Numbered from the stretch's first letter, positions 1 through 10,127 are shown. The stretch: DNA of 64,000 nucleotides from Prorocentrum cordatum (GCA_963575745.1 CAUYUJ010015516.1:149501-213500); one strand, 5' to 3'. Notes: generated from the sequence alone by a model not told the origin. A program made the numbers and translations.

Positions 1-820
1 CAAAGACCTGAAAGCCGATTTTGTCGATTGGGCTCGTAAGGATGATGGCGACGACATGGCGGCGGATGACGAGGATGACGGCGTGGATGACGGGGAAGCA
101 GGGAGAGCAGGAGGACAACGAGTAGGAAGACAAGCGCGAGGACGAGGAGGACGAAATGGAGGAGGACGGGTTCGAGGAGGAACGGAAGGAGCCCGATGAA
201 ATGGACGTTGAAGAAGGGGGGTCCTCGTGACCTGCTGAAACTGCCCTGGGGGTTGTTAGGGCCATCTGGGGTTATCTTGGGGCATCCTGGGGACCCGTTG
301 GGGGCCTGTCGGGGTCCTCTTGGGGCTGCTGGGGCTTTCTTCGGCCCTCTGGGCGCGTCTTGCGTTTCTGTGGGGGGCTCTCTCGGGCCGTCTTGGCGCC
401 ATCTTTAGAGGCCTCCTAGATGGGGTCCAAGTAGTTGGGGTCGAAGGATCGCGCCGCATCGCCAATGCATCGCCGAGGTATCGGCGATGTATCGGCGATG
501 CATCGGTGACGTCGGCAATGCATCGGCGACGTCGGCGGGGGGGAAACACGGCCTCCACATCGAGCTGCATCGTCGATGCATCGGCGATGCGGCGCGATCC
601 TCCGACCCCATCCGGGCTATCGCCAGACACTAACAAAAAAGCAGTCTCAAATTGTTTGACCTTGTGGCCAAACACCCCCGGATTCCTCCCGCGGGCCCTG
701 GCTGGCATTTGAAGGCGGACAAGTGCCCAACTTTCTTCCGAGCCAGCGTCCAGCCGTAACTCACGACTGCATAAGAGGTGACTGCTGACGAGGGTGTCGA
801 AGCGTCCGCGCGCGGGACCT
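1..820. other. No gene seen; GAC/GGA-rich and ATCGGCGATG-rich DNA
   Basis: The first 200 bases are purine-rich GAC/GGA sequence. From about 225 to 415 there are degenerate TTGGGGCC repeats. At 455-600 the motif ATCGGCGATG recurs with variants, giving short palindromes around GCATCG/CGATGC. The small open frames here show no protein family features. The same sequence lies at 26522-27341. Confidence 0.7.
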
Positions 821-1040
821 CATCCAGGCCGTTTTGGGGTTCCTGGAAATCTCTTCCAGGCCTCTTGGGGGCCTCGTGGAAGCCTCTGTGGGGGCTTCTT
901 TGGGGCCCTTTCGGGGGCCTTCTTGGGGCCCTTTACGGGCTTCTCAAAGATTCTGGGGGACCTCTTGGAGCCTCTTGGTCCCTTCTGGAGCCCTGTCGGT
1001 GCTCTCTGAAGGTGCTCTTGATCCGTCCTTTGAGGCCCTC
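821..1040. repeat. CTTGGGGGCC-type degenerate short repeat
   Basis: The block repeats TCTTGGGGGCCT-like units of about 12-15 bases with many substitutions. The same family occurs at 3290-3730, 13570-14030, 14370-14705, 27342-27560 and 29811-30235. Confidence 0.7.
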
Positions 1041-1379
1041 CCGGCGACGACGACGACGACGAGGAGGTGTAAACGCACCCTCACCCAGCCCCTGCAGGAC
1101 CAGGCAGCGACACTTGGACCAAATTTCCCGGCCCCTGTTTTGACCCGAGAGCTCTCGACCCCGTCCAGGAGCTCCCGACCCCAACCCGGAGCTTTCGGCC
1201 CCATCCCGGAGCTCTCGACCCGCAGACGACGGCGACGACGACGACGACGACAACGACGCCTCGACCTGGAGTGGTAAATTTTGCTGCTGCTTTTCCCCAG
1301 GGTTTTGGAGCCCTCGGGGCCCGGGGGGGCTCCAAAACGGATCCGAAGCCTCAAGTTTTTCCGGCCCACGACCGACGAC

Positions 1380-1415
<36 letters not shown>

Positions 1416-1440
1416 GCATGAGTTACTTGGCGCCCCCCCT
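1041..1440. repeat. (GAC)n tracts in a conserved spacer
   Basis: GAC/CGA trinucleotide tracts at about 1046-1062, 1207-1258 and 1369-1413 flank a conserved spacer beginning at the GAGGAGGTGTAAACGCACCC motif. The block recurs at 10929-11317 (copy B) and 27562-27961 (copy C). It marks the left limit of the A/B similarity. Confidence 0.75.
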
Positions 1441-2550
1441 TGGGAGCATCGGGTAACTGGGGGGTGCGCTCCACACCCCCCGCTTACCCGGTGTCCCCTG
1501 GGGGACATCGGGTAACTCGACCCTGCAGGGGGGTTACCCGGTGGCGAGGGGGGGGCATCGTGTAACTCGACCTTGCACGGGGGGGTGCCGGGCATGAGTT
1601 ACCTGGTGTCCCCCGGGGGACATCGGGTAAGCGGGGGGTGCGCTCCACAAGCCCCACTTACCCGGTGTCCCCCGCAAGGGGCGCATTCGGCATTACCGGT
1701 GGACCCCCATGGGACATCGGAGTCACCCGGTGATCCTCGTGGGACATCGGCCCGTTGGACATCGGAGTTACCTGGTGTCCCCCGGGGGACATTGGGTAAC
1801 TCGACCTTGCAAGGGGGGGTCTGGGCATGGTTACCGGGTGGCCCCCCGTGGGACATCGGAGTTACCTGGTGTACACGTGGGACATCGGAGTTACCTGGTG
1901 GTCCCCCGTGGGACAGCGGCCCGTGGGACATCGGAGTTACCCGGTGTCCCCCGTGGGACATCGGAGTTACCCGGTGGTCCCCGTGGGACATCGGCCCGTG
2001 GGACATCGGAGTTACCCAGCGTCCCCCGGGGGACATCGGCTAACTCGACCTTGCAAGGGGGTCTGGGCACGAATTACCCAGTGCCCCCCCGTGGGACATC
2101 GGAGTTACCCGGTGTCCCCCGGGGGACATCGGAGTTACCCGGTGGTCCCCGTGGGACATCAGCCCGTGGGACATCGGAGTTACCCAGTGTCCCCCGGGGG
2201 ACATCGGGTAACTCGACCAAGCTTGCAAAGGGGGGTCTGGGCATGAGTTACCCGGTGGCCCCATGGGACTCGGAGATACCCGGTGTCCCCAGGGGGACAT
2301 CGGAGTTACCCGGTGGTCCCCGTGGGACATCGGCCCGTGGGACATCGGAGTTACCCGGTTTCCCCCCCGTGGGATATCGGAGTTACCCGGTGGTCCCCGT
2401 GGGACATCGGCCCGTGGGACATCGGAGTTACCAGGTGTTCCCCGTGGGACATCGGAGTTACCCGGTGGTCCCCGTGGGACATCGGAGTTACCCGGTGTCC
2501 CCCGTGGGACATCGGAGGTACACGGTGGTCTCCGTGGGACTTCGGCCTGG
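1441..2550. repeat. 30-bp minisatellite array (copy A)
   Basis: The unit is 30 bases, core GGGACATCGGAGTTACCCGG followed by TGTCCCCCGT or TGGTCCCCGT. Shorter units (GGGACATCGGCCCGT) and interruptions reading TCGACCTTGCAAGGGGG also occur. Thirty bases equal ten codons, so several frames stay open on both strands and give repetitive peptides. I regard these as repeat artefacts. Confidence 0.92.
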
Positions 2551-2935
2551 CCCCTCTTGGGGCTCTCTTAGGGCCCTCTTGGAACCTTGGTTGGCCCAAA
2601 AGATGGCTCCAAGAGGGCTCCGAGAGGGCCCCAAGGAGGCCCCAGGAATTGTGTACCAACCCAGCGGCCGCTGGTACATAACTCCTGGGGCCCTCCTGGG
2701 GCCCTCTGAGGGCCCTCTTGGAGCCCTCTTGGGCCCCTGGTTGGCCGTAAGAGGGCCCCAAGAGGGCTCCAGGAGGTCCCCAGGAATTGTGTACCAGCCC
2801 AGCGGCCGCTGGTACATAACTCCTGAACCCTCTTGCCCTCTTGGGCCTCTTGTTGGCCCACATGATGGCTCCAAGAGGGCCCCGAGAGGGCCCCAAGGCG
2901 GGCCCAAAAGAGGCCTCAGAAACCGCTAGTAGGTG
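2551..2935. repeat. Palindromic NotI-site repeats with GGGCCC arms (copy A)
   Basis: Two units share a perfect palindrome CCAGCGGCCGCTGG, with exact GCGGCCGC at 2664-2671 and 2802-2809. Flanking arms read approximately TGTACCA on one side and TGGTACA on the other, embedded in AGAGGGCCCCA / TGGGGCCCTCT runs. Each unit could fold into a long hairpin. Confidence 0.85.
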
Positions 2936-3055
2936 TCATCGAACAGCGCGTCTGGATGAGACCTCTCAATGGTCTCTGGGGCGCGTCTTGGAGCCCTCTT
3001 GGGGCCCTCTGGAGCCCCCTGGGTGCTCCCAAAAAGGTTCCAAGGGACATCCGAG

Positions 3056-3190
3056 GGGGTGGAGGGGGAGGTGGAGGGGGAGGTGGAGGGGGAGGTGGAG
3101 GGGGAGTTGGAGGGGGAGTGGAGGGGGAGGTGGAGGGTGGTGGAGGGGGGTGGTGGAGGGGGGGGGGGGGATGGGGGGAGGGAAGGGAGA
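3056..3190. repeat. G-rich 12-bp minisatellite (copy A)
   Basis: Tandem GGTGGAGGGGGA units grade into a run of G. The spacing of G runs would suit G-quadruplex formation on the plus strand. Copies B and C differ here in length and composition. Confidence 0.85.
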
Positions 3191-3218
3191 AGGGTTTGAT
3201 TAGGAAACTGGAAAAGGT

Positions 3219-3730
3219 TTGACGACCACGATGACGACGACGACGACGACGACGACGACCGACGATGACGATGACGAGTGGGCGCCTTGGAGTTCTCGTG
3301 GGCCGTCTTGGAGGCGCCTTGGGGGCCTCTTGGACCGTCTGGAGGCCGTCATGGGGCCGTCTTGGAGGCCTCTTGGGCGCTCTTGGGGCCATCTTGGGGG
3401 TCTCTTCGGCGGCATTGGGCCGTCGGCAAGCCGAAAACGTCAAAATCCATCAAGAGCCCACGGGAAATCAGCTGTCTTGGCCTCTTCGGGCCTTCCTGCA
3501 GATCCCTTTGGAGGCTTCTTGGACTGCATTAAAAGCCTCTTGGGGGCCTTTGGGGCCGTCCTGGGCCATCTTGGGGCCATCTTGGACGCCTCGGGTGCAT
3601 CTTGGGCCGTCTTGGAGACATATTGGAGCCGTCTTGGGCTCTCTTGGAGCGATCCTAGCCGCCTTGGAGGCATCTTGGTGACCATATTGGGCCGTTTGGG
3701 CCGTCTTGGTGGCGATGTGGGCCACACCTT
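3219..3730. repeat. (GAC)n followed by 15-bp GCCGTCTTGGAGGCC repeats
   Basis: A GAC tract at 3219-3275 precedes about 450 bases of degenerate 15-base units with the core GTCTTGGAGGC. The 15-base period keeps frames open, so peptides rich in GASW/LGPS appear. I see no domain. Confidence 0.75.
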
Positions 3731-4015
3731 CTGGTCCTTCCGAGGGGCAGGCGGTCTGGGCCGAAGGCCACTGGGAAGGGTTTGAAAATCAAGAGCAGCA
3801 AAATGTCTGGCACGCCGTCCACCCCTGTGGCAAGCACAGGGGGCGGCGGATCCAAGACGCCTACGGCGAATCACCGCCGCCCCCAGCCTTTTTCAGAAGC
3901 GCCTATGTGGCCAAACGTTGCGCCCCAGCTTGGCCAACCTATCTGATTATGTATTCCCCCAGCCGCTCCAGAAACTCTTCGGGGAACACTTGGGGGAGGC
4001 TGAGGGGGAGGATCA

Positions 4016-4195
4016 GGAGAGGGAGGAGGAGGAGGAGGAGGAGGAGGAGGAGGAGGAGGAGGAGGAGGAGGAGAGGAGGAGGAGGAGGAGGAGGAGGCGG
4101 AGGAGGAGGAGGAGGAGGAGGAGGAGGAGGAGGAGGGAGGAGGAGGAGGAGGAGAGGAGGAGGAGGAGGAGGAGGTGAGGAGGAGGAGGAGGAAG
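4016..4195. repeat. (GGA)n microsatellite, about 180 bp (copy A)
   Basis: Almost pure GGA/GAG trinucleotides with a few CGG interruptions. The acidic, arginine-rich and serine/leucine/proline-rich frames here simply reflect the trinucleotide. Confidence 0.95.
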
Positions 4196-4645
4196 GGGAA
4201 AAGGACTGGGAAAAGCAGGCGAAGAGGGAGCAAGAAGAGAAACAGGGAGGAGGACCAGGAGAAGGAGGCAGGGGGTAAGAGCGAGGAGACACAGTCGGAC
4301 AACGAGAGACAAAGTCGGAGCAACCCCCAACCCCCAGAGTCTGGGGGCGCCCCAGAGTCTGAACAGCACCTTTTTCCAGATGAAGCTAAAGCTAAGCCAA
4401 GCGAAAGCTAGGCGAAAGCTAAGCTAAAACTAAAAGGATCTCACGTAACAACAACAAAGACTCGGATAAAGGGTTTCTCTCCGGTATCATTGTATTATTA
4501 GCCGGACAGGGCTGCTGCAACTGGTGCGGGGGTACCATCTGCACCCATCCTCTCACCTCTCTTTCGGCGTTCAAGCCTGGAACTGTGCGGTAACAGGCGA
4601 CGGAACAGCAAAGACGAGGCATAGTAACACACAACATCCAGTCGA

Positions 4646-5722
4646 TTACAAGCATACTTGCGAGAACAATGTGGATGATATTTTTTTGCTGCTTGGTCCT
4701 CCATTACAAGTAAGAGAACATCGAAGTTGAGGATTGGGCGTTGATGTAAACATCGTCCAAACGACGACAAACTTCCAGACAAACGATTTTACCCGTCGTC
4801 CAAACGACGACGACATTGTCTGAGTCCAGGTAATTGTGCCCGTCGCGCCTCTTTCGTGGCGATTTTGACTAGCTACCGCGCCACGCCAGTGCCAAGGATT
4901 CCCAAGAAGCCTGTGATCTGGACCCGACGCATTGGGGTCGTGGAAGCTTGTGTTCCATCCAAGCTTGCCTAAAGTCTGTTCGCACGTGTCTGTTGCGTGC
5001 CAGATTCCTCCATCTTGCAAGCGACAGTAAGGATGCCAGATTGGCGGTGGCTTTATAAAGGCGTAGTTGCTGGAGTTATAGATGCGTCCAAATGCCGCTG
5101 TAGCCTGCGATTCCGCCCAACCGCCATTGTTGGCCTGCCACTCCCAATCGGCAAATGCCTGTTCATCAACGTACTGGGGACGCACCACGAAGAAATCTGT
5201 GTGGGTCAAATTGCAATGTAATCGTGTGCTATAATAGCAAATCGCGAAGACACCCCAATTCTTAGGATTCTTCATGAGATCAAACAACGGCTTCTCGTCG
5301 TAAAAGATTACGTCTGGGTTGATTCTGATCACCCAATCGTACCCTCTGAACAAACCTCTCGAAGCTGCCACACGCATAGCTTTCATCGCTCCTGCCTGTC
5401 TACCAGGGTTACCACCCTCACGAATTAGAGTTCTGTGTGGCATCGGCCATTTATCCAAAAGGTCTTGCATCAGAACATGCGTCGCGCCCGTATAATTGCT
5501 CTCGCCAACGTAGAGGGGCACATCTGCCTCTGCTAATTGTGGCGAGCGTCGAAAGAGATACGCTTGGCAATTCATGAAGGTTCTGCGCTGCCGCGACCCA
5601 GCGGTTGTGACGTAGAGAAGCACGCGCATTGCCTCCAAAGAAGCCGATGGTTTTGATTGAATCTCCAAACCCAAACTACCACAAGAAAGCGCAATACACA
5701 CAAACAGTTGTTTCGAGAACAT
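4646..5722 (-). CDS. Secretory glycosyltransferase-like protein (copy A)
   Basis: This is a 358-residue intronless open frame with a hydrophobic N-terminus (residues 1-18) that looks like a signal peptide. The central motif DWVIRINPDVIF (129-140) resembles the Asp-containing nucleotide-sugar/metal site of GT-A-fold glycosyltransferases. Potential N-glycosylation sites occur at NYT (about 76), NLT (171) and NSS (216). Cysteines are moderately frequent, which fits a secretory-pathway protein. From about residue 275 onward the sequence looks less protein-like, and in copy B the frame is lost there, so the true end may lie nearer 4870. No spliced-leader remnant precedes the ATG. Family assignment rests on motif resemblance only. 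The tail, at least, may be non-coding. Confidence 0.6.
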   Translation of the reverse strand: MFSKQLFVCIALSCGSLGLEIQSKPSASLEAMRVLLYVTTAGSRQRRTFMNCQAYLFRRSPQLAEADVPLYVGESNYTGATHVLMQDLLDKWPMPHRTLIREGGNPGRQAGAMKAMRVAASRGLFRGYDWVIRINPDVIFYDEKPLFDLMKNPKNWGVFAICYYSTRLHCNLTHTDFFVVRPQYVDEQAFADWEWQANNGGWAESQATAAFGRIYNSSNYAFIKPPPIWHPYCRLQDGGIWHATDTCEQTLGKLGWNTSFHDPNASGPDHRLLGNPWHWRGAVASQNRHERGATGTITWTQTMSSSFGRRVKSFVWKFVVVWTMFTSTPNPQLRCSLTCNGGPSSKKISSTLFSQVCL

Positions 5723-5799
5723 TGTAAGACTGAAGAACAGTTGTGGAGCTTTCGCTGCCGCGTGTAACTTTCAAGATTTTCTGTGCCAGCCCCTCTTGC

Positions 5800-6460
5800 G
5801 CCAAACGGCTACGGAAGGGGCGGGGAAGGGGGGGGCTGCTAAATGAGGCGCGCTTCGCGTGCCCTGGAAAGGCGGGCACGAATTCGGCACTGAGAGCCAG
5901 ATCAAGTCGGGGATTCAGCGGGCTTTCGGGTGCATCCCGAATCGAGCACAAGGAAAACAGGCTCGAGTCGTTGGGGGTCCCGGGGGGCACCCAGACAGCA
6001 CAAGGAATAATGTCTAAAGTCAAACCAGAGGGGAGGGGGGGGGGGGGGCAGGGGGCCCTGAAAGTAAAAGGGGGGCTCAACACCGCGTGTGCACTTTTTG
6101 AAGCTGTTTTCGAAACTGCGGTAGGGCGAACCGAGATGCCACCCGCGCCCGCCAACTTTGGCTTTCAGCGTTCTGAGCGGGTGTGGGTGGCATTTCTGCT
6201 CGCCCTGAAGGCGAACACAAATACCACCCACGCCCGCTCGGCCAAGTTTGGCTCTCACCACTCTGAGCGGGCGTGGGTGCCATTTAGGGTCGCCTGATGC
6301 GGCCGGGGAGCGCCAAGTTGTTTACCCCTCGATGGCCGCGCGCGGCCTCTGCCGATCTCTACGACCCCGGTCTCGCGGATTGCGAAGAAAGAAGAAGGAA
6401 GACCCTGCGGAACGCTGAGAAAAAGGAAAACAGGGGTCGAGCGCTGGGGAATCCGAGGGG
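5800..6460. other. Spacer with two tandem hairpins (copy A)
   Basis: Two adjacent hairpins are present. The first has arms 6135-6151 and 6174-6193; the second has arms 6221-6239 and 6264-6283. The arms carry CCACCC..CCCGC and GCGGG..GGGTGG, with similar loops containing TTTGGCT. The segment also holds a G homopolymer near 6037-6050. About 500 bases spanning the hairpins are absent from copy B, which joins directly at a GAGGGGCACCAGGG motif. Confidence 0.7.
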
Positions 6461-6770
6461 CACCAGGGAAAGCAGACTCGAAGCGTTGGGAGTCCGTTGA
6501 GCCCCAGAAAAAATGAAAAAACATTACTTTCAATAATCCGCAGGATCCCCGACACAAATCCGCAGACCCTGTCGGCGTGTGCTAAAGGTTTCGAGTCGCC
6601 TCTGCAGGCGCGCCAGCCCAAGGGAAATCGAGCCGACGGGAAGCCCAAGGGAAGTCGAACACTGTCGACGGGAAGCCAAAGAGACCAGCGCGGGAGTTCC
6701 GACTAATCCCTCCTGGATTCTTCGCGCGGCAGTTTGTTTTTTTGGGGAAAGGTTTTGGGTGGGCGTTCCC

Positions 6771-6792
6771 GGGGGGGGGGGGGGGGGGGGGG
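6771..6792. repeat. G homopolymer (22 bases)
   Basis: An uninterrupted run of G. The counterparts are 26 bases at 33303-33328 in copy C and 22 bases at 16830-16851 in copy B. Length differences here change the reading frames downstream. Confidence 0.95.
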
Positions 6793-6829
6793 CGAGCAAG
6801 GTAATTTCGAAAGGCATTTGTTCTGCAAA

Positions 6830-7262
6830 AGCCTGCCAGCAACCTTCAAAAAAAAACCTCCCAACCAACCTTCCAAAAAAGCATTGCAAAAACCTGCCAA
6901 ACATCATTCCAAACAAAAAACCGCCCAAAAACCTTCCAAAACACGTTCCAACAAAACCTTCCAACAACCTTCCAACACAACTTCCCAACACCTTCCAACA
7001 GCCTTCCAAGCAACCTTCCAAACACATTCCAAAACCTTCCAAACATCTTCCAAACAACCTTCCAACACACTTCCAAAACCTTCCTACATGTAGCGAAACC
7101 GCCTGATACATTCCATAAGCCTTCCAACAACCTTCCAAAACACCTTCCAAAACAAACCTTCCAAACAACCTTCCAACAAAAACCATTCCACAAAACGGGC
7201 CAACAAAAACCATCCAAAAACCTTCCAAACAACCTCCCAACAACCATCAAACCAAAAACCTC
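6830..7262. repeat. AACCTTCCAA-type short tandem repeat (copy A)
   Basis: Irregular 10-12-base units AACCTTCCAA/AAACCTTCCAAC run for over 400 bases, so this strand is strongly biased to A and C. Counterparts lie at 16895-17115 and 33370-33798. Confidence 0.85.
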
Positions 7263-7269
7263 CCCAAAA

Positions 7270-7747
7270 CCTTCGCCACGAAGAATCCAGGAGGGGCTGG
7301 CCAACAAAACTTCCAAAAAGCTTCGCGACGAGGGTTTTCGGATGTTTTTTTTTTTTTTTTTTTTTTTGAAAGAGTTCCAGGAATCCTGGATTCTTCGTGA
7401 TGAAGGTTTTGGGACGTTGTTTTTGAAGGTTCCAGGCATCCTCGATTCTTCGTGAGGAGGGTTTTTGGCAGGTTGTTTGGGAAGGTTTCAAGAATCTTGG
7501 ACTCTTCCTGAAGAAGATTATTGGGAGGTTTTTTGGAAGGTCCCAGGAATACTTGGTTTTTCGTGAGGAAAGTGTATTAAGCAGGTTGTCTTGCAGAAGG
7601 TTTAAGGAATCCTGGATTCTTCGCGAAGAAAGTTGTTGGAAGGTTTTTGAACATGTTCCAGGAAACCTTGATTATTCGTGAAGAGGGTTTTAGGAAGGTT
7701 TTGATTTGGAAGGTTCCAGGAATTGTGGACTCTTTGTGAAGAGGGTG
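7270..7747. repeat. GGTTCCAGGAATCCTGGATTC repeat family (copy A)
   Basis: Roughly 55-65-base units carry AAGGTTCCAGGAATCCTGGA, then TTCTTCGCGAAGAGGGTTTTTGGA or a close variant. Two internal palindromes, CCAGGAATCCTGG and TTCTTCGCGAAGAA, recur in each unit. The family also occurs at 33806-34283, 36075-36245, 37360-37520 and 40206-41015, and inverted at 43485-44116. Confidence 0.85.
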
Positions 7748-7876
7748 TTTGGCTGTTTTTCCCAACCATCCTGTGGTGTTGGGTCCTCGTTTTGAAGAGA
7801 CGGTGCCCCGCGTTCCTCTCCTTCTCCTCCTCCCTCCTCCCCCTCCTTGCCTCTGCTCTCGGCACACCTCTCACAC
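7748..7876. repeat. Leader of 77-bp composite repeat, with TCC tract (copy A)
   Basis: The leader contains AACCATCCTGTGGTGTTGGG then TCCTCGTTTTGAAGAGACGG and a C/T-rich tract, and ends at CACACGTTTCGTAG. The same leader precedes the other 77-bp arrays (34284, 38113, 61130 and 63770). Confidence 0.85.
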
Positions 7877-9461
7877 GTTTCGTAGCCCCATAGGGAGCTC
7901 CACCGAAGGCCCCAGTGGGGGTGTTCGCATGCGGTTCCCCCACCCAGGGCAGCGTTTCGTGGCCCCATAGGGAGCTCCACCGAAGGCCCCAGTGGGGGTG
8001 TTCGCATGCGGTTCCCCCACCCAGGGCAGCGTTTCGTAGCCCCATAGGGAGCTCCACCGAAGGCCCCAGTGGGGGTGTTCGCATGCGGTTCCCCACCCAG
8101 GGCAGCGTTTCGTGGCCCCATAGGGAGCTCCACCGAAGGCCCCAGTGGGGGTGTTCGCATGCGGTTCCCCACCCAGGGCAGCGTTTCGTAGCCCCATAGG
8201 GAGCTCCACCGAAGGCCCCAGTGGGGGTGTTCGCATGCGGTTCCCCCACCCAGGGCAGCGTTTCGTGGCCCCATAGGGAGCTCCACCGAAGGCCCCAGTG
8301 GGGGTGTTCGCATGCGGTTCCCCCACCCAGGGCAGCGTTTCGTAGCCCATAGGGAGCTCCACCGAACGGCCCAGGGGGGTGTTCGCATGCGGTTCCCCCA
8401 CCCAGGGCAGCGCTTCGTAGCCCCATAGGGCGCTCACCGAAGGCCCCAGTGGGGGTGTTCGCATGCGGTTCCCCCGCCAAGGGCAGGCGTTCGTGGCCCC
8501 CATTAGGGAGCTCCACCGAAGGCCCCCCGTGGGGGGTGTTCGATGCCGGTTTCCCCCAACCCCCCCCCCAGGGCAGGTTTCGTAGCCCATAGGGAGCTCC
8601 ACCGAAGCGCAGGGGGTGTTCGCAGTGCGGTTCCACCCACCCAGCGGCACAGCGTTTCGTGGCCCCATAGGGAGCTCCAACCGACGGCCCCCGTGGGGTG
8701 TGTTTAGCATGCGATGCGGTTCCCCCCACCCAGGGCAGCGTTTCGTGGCCCCATAGGGAGCTCCACCGAAAGGCCCCAGTGGGGGTGTTCGCATGCGGTT
8801 CCCCCACCCAGGGCAGCGTTTCGCGGCCCCATAGGGAGCTCCACCGAAGGCCCCAGTGGGGGTGTTCGCACGCGGTTCCCCCACCCAGGGCAGCGCTCCG
8901 TAGTCCCATAGGGAGCTCCACCGAAGGCCCCAGTGGGGGTGTTCGCATGCGGTTCCCCCACCCAGGGCAGCGTTTCGTAGCCCCATAGGGAGCTCCACCG
9001 AAGGCCCCAGTGGTGGTGTTCGCATGCGGTTCCCCCACCCAGGGCAGCGTTTCGTGGCCCCATAGGGAGCTCCACCGAAGGCCCCAGTGGGGGTGTTCGC
9101 ATGCGGTTCCCCCACCCAGGGCAGCGTTTCGTAGCCCCATAGGGAGCTCACCGAAGGCCCCAGTGGGGGTGTTCGCATGCGGTTCCCCCACCCAGGGCAG
9201 CGTTTCGTGGCCCCATAGGGAGCTCCACCGAAGGCCCCAGTGGCTGCTCTCGCATGCGGTTCCCCCACCCAGGGCAGCGTTTCGTGGCCCCATAGGGAGC
9301 TCCACCGGAGGGCCCAGTGGCTGCTCTCGCATGCGGTTCCCCCACCCAGGGCAGCGCTTCGTGGCCCCATGGGGAGCTCCACCGAAAGCCCCCGTGGCGC
9401 AGTTCGCATGCGCTTCCCCCACCCAGGGCAGCGTTTCGTGGCACCATAGGGAGCTCCACCG
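7877..9461. repeat. 77-bp satellite array (copy A), truncated by gap
   Basis: The unit contains CCCATAGGGAGCTCCACCG, then AAGGCCCCAGTGGGGGTG, TTCGCATGCGGTTCCC and CCACCCAGGGCAGCG, for a total of 77 bases. About 20 units are present. Between about 8341 and 8700 the units carry many single-base indels, unlike the clean units of copy C, which may indicate poor consensus next to the gap. No stop codons occur in several minus-strand frames, producing open frames of hundreds of codons that I do not regard as genes. Confidence 0.95.
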
Positions 9462-9561
9462 NNNNNNNNNNNNNNNNNNNNNNNNNNNNNNNNNNNNNNN
9501 NNNNNNNNNNNNNNNNNNNNNNNNNNNNNNNNNNNNNNNNNNNNNNNNNNNNNNNNNNNNN
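9462..9561. other. Assembly gap of 100 N
   Basis: Exactly 100 ambiguous bases, the conventional size for a gap of unknown length. The left side breaks inside a 77-bp unit. Copy C shows what could follow (from about 35843). Confidence 0.99.
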
Positions 9562-9654
9562 CTGACTTCAAGATGGCCCCAAAAGGGCCCCAAAGGGCGA
9601 GGAAACAGTCCAAGAGGAAGAGCAAGAGGAAAGGACGGAATCAGAGGCCCGAAG

Positions 9655-10127
9655 CGGCTCCGAGAAGCCTGCAGCTCAGCGCGGGCTCGTCTGCGGACGC
9701 CCTTGCCCCCCCCAGGAAAAACATATCACCCCGAGGCCCGGTGATGTTTTGTAGGGCCGCCATCTCAAAGCCCCACGGCCAGCTTTTGGGTCGAGGAGGA
9801 GGAGGGGCAGGAGGACGAGGAGGTGATCAACAGTCACCAGAGGAGCAGGAGCAGCAGGAGGACGAGGAGTTTGAGCAAGGGGTCAAGGACGGAATGATAG
9901 GCCAGAAGCGGCTCCGAGACCAAACCGCGCTGAGCTGCAGGGTTTTCGGAGCCGCTTAAGGCCTCTCATTTCGTCCTTGTCCCCCTGCTCAACCTCCTCG
10001 TCTTCCTGCTCCTGATTCTCCTGGTTTTGCTCCTCTTCTTCCTCGACCCAAGAGCCGGCCGTGGGGCCTTGAAAGGGCGGGCCGAAAAAATGTCACCGGG
10101 GGCCGAGCTGCAGGCTTCTCGGAGCCG
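9655..10127. repeat. Fold-back inverted repeat, about 470 bp
   Basis: The outer arms are CGGCTCCGAGAAGCCTGCAG on the left and its near complement ending GGAGCCG on the right. Matching blocks continue inward: GGCCCCACGGCC/AAGCCCCACGGCC, TTGGGTCGAGGA, GACGAGGAGGT, and GGACAAGGACG/GGTCAAGGACG. They meet near 9925-9950. The arms are clearly diverged and differ in length. A non-autonomous fold-back element is possible, but I saw no target-site duplication. Confidence 0.75.

Larger units (their letters stand above)
1..9461. repeat. Segmental copy A, near-identical to copy C
   Basis: This whole stretch matches 26522-36012 almost base for base. The offset is 26521 up to about 3.2 kb, 26532 around 4.4-6.5 kb and 26536 near 7.8 kb. 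Differences are concentrated in microsatellites, homopolymers and the 77-bp array. It contains one glycosyltransferase-like gene and at least eight repeat families. The copy is cut by the N gap, so its right end is unknown. It may be a very recent duplication, or one locus assembled twice. Confidence 0.93.

Noticed and set aside
1709-2929. 400-codon frame with GTSELPG-like decapeptide repeats
   Set aside because: The 30-bp minisatellite has a ten-codon period, which keeps both strands open. Codons show no sign of protein selection.
7602-9593. Minus-strand open frame of over 600 codons, and similar ones at 34367-36031 and 38018-39238
   Set aside because: They arise from the stop-free 77-bp satellite, are open in several frames at once, translate the N gap in one case, and show no domain.
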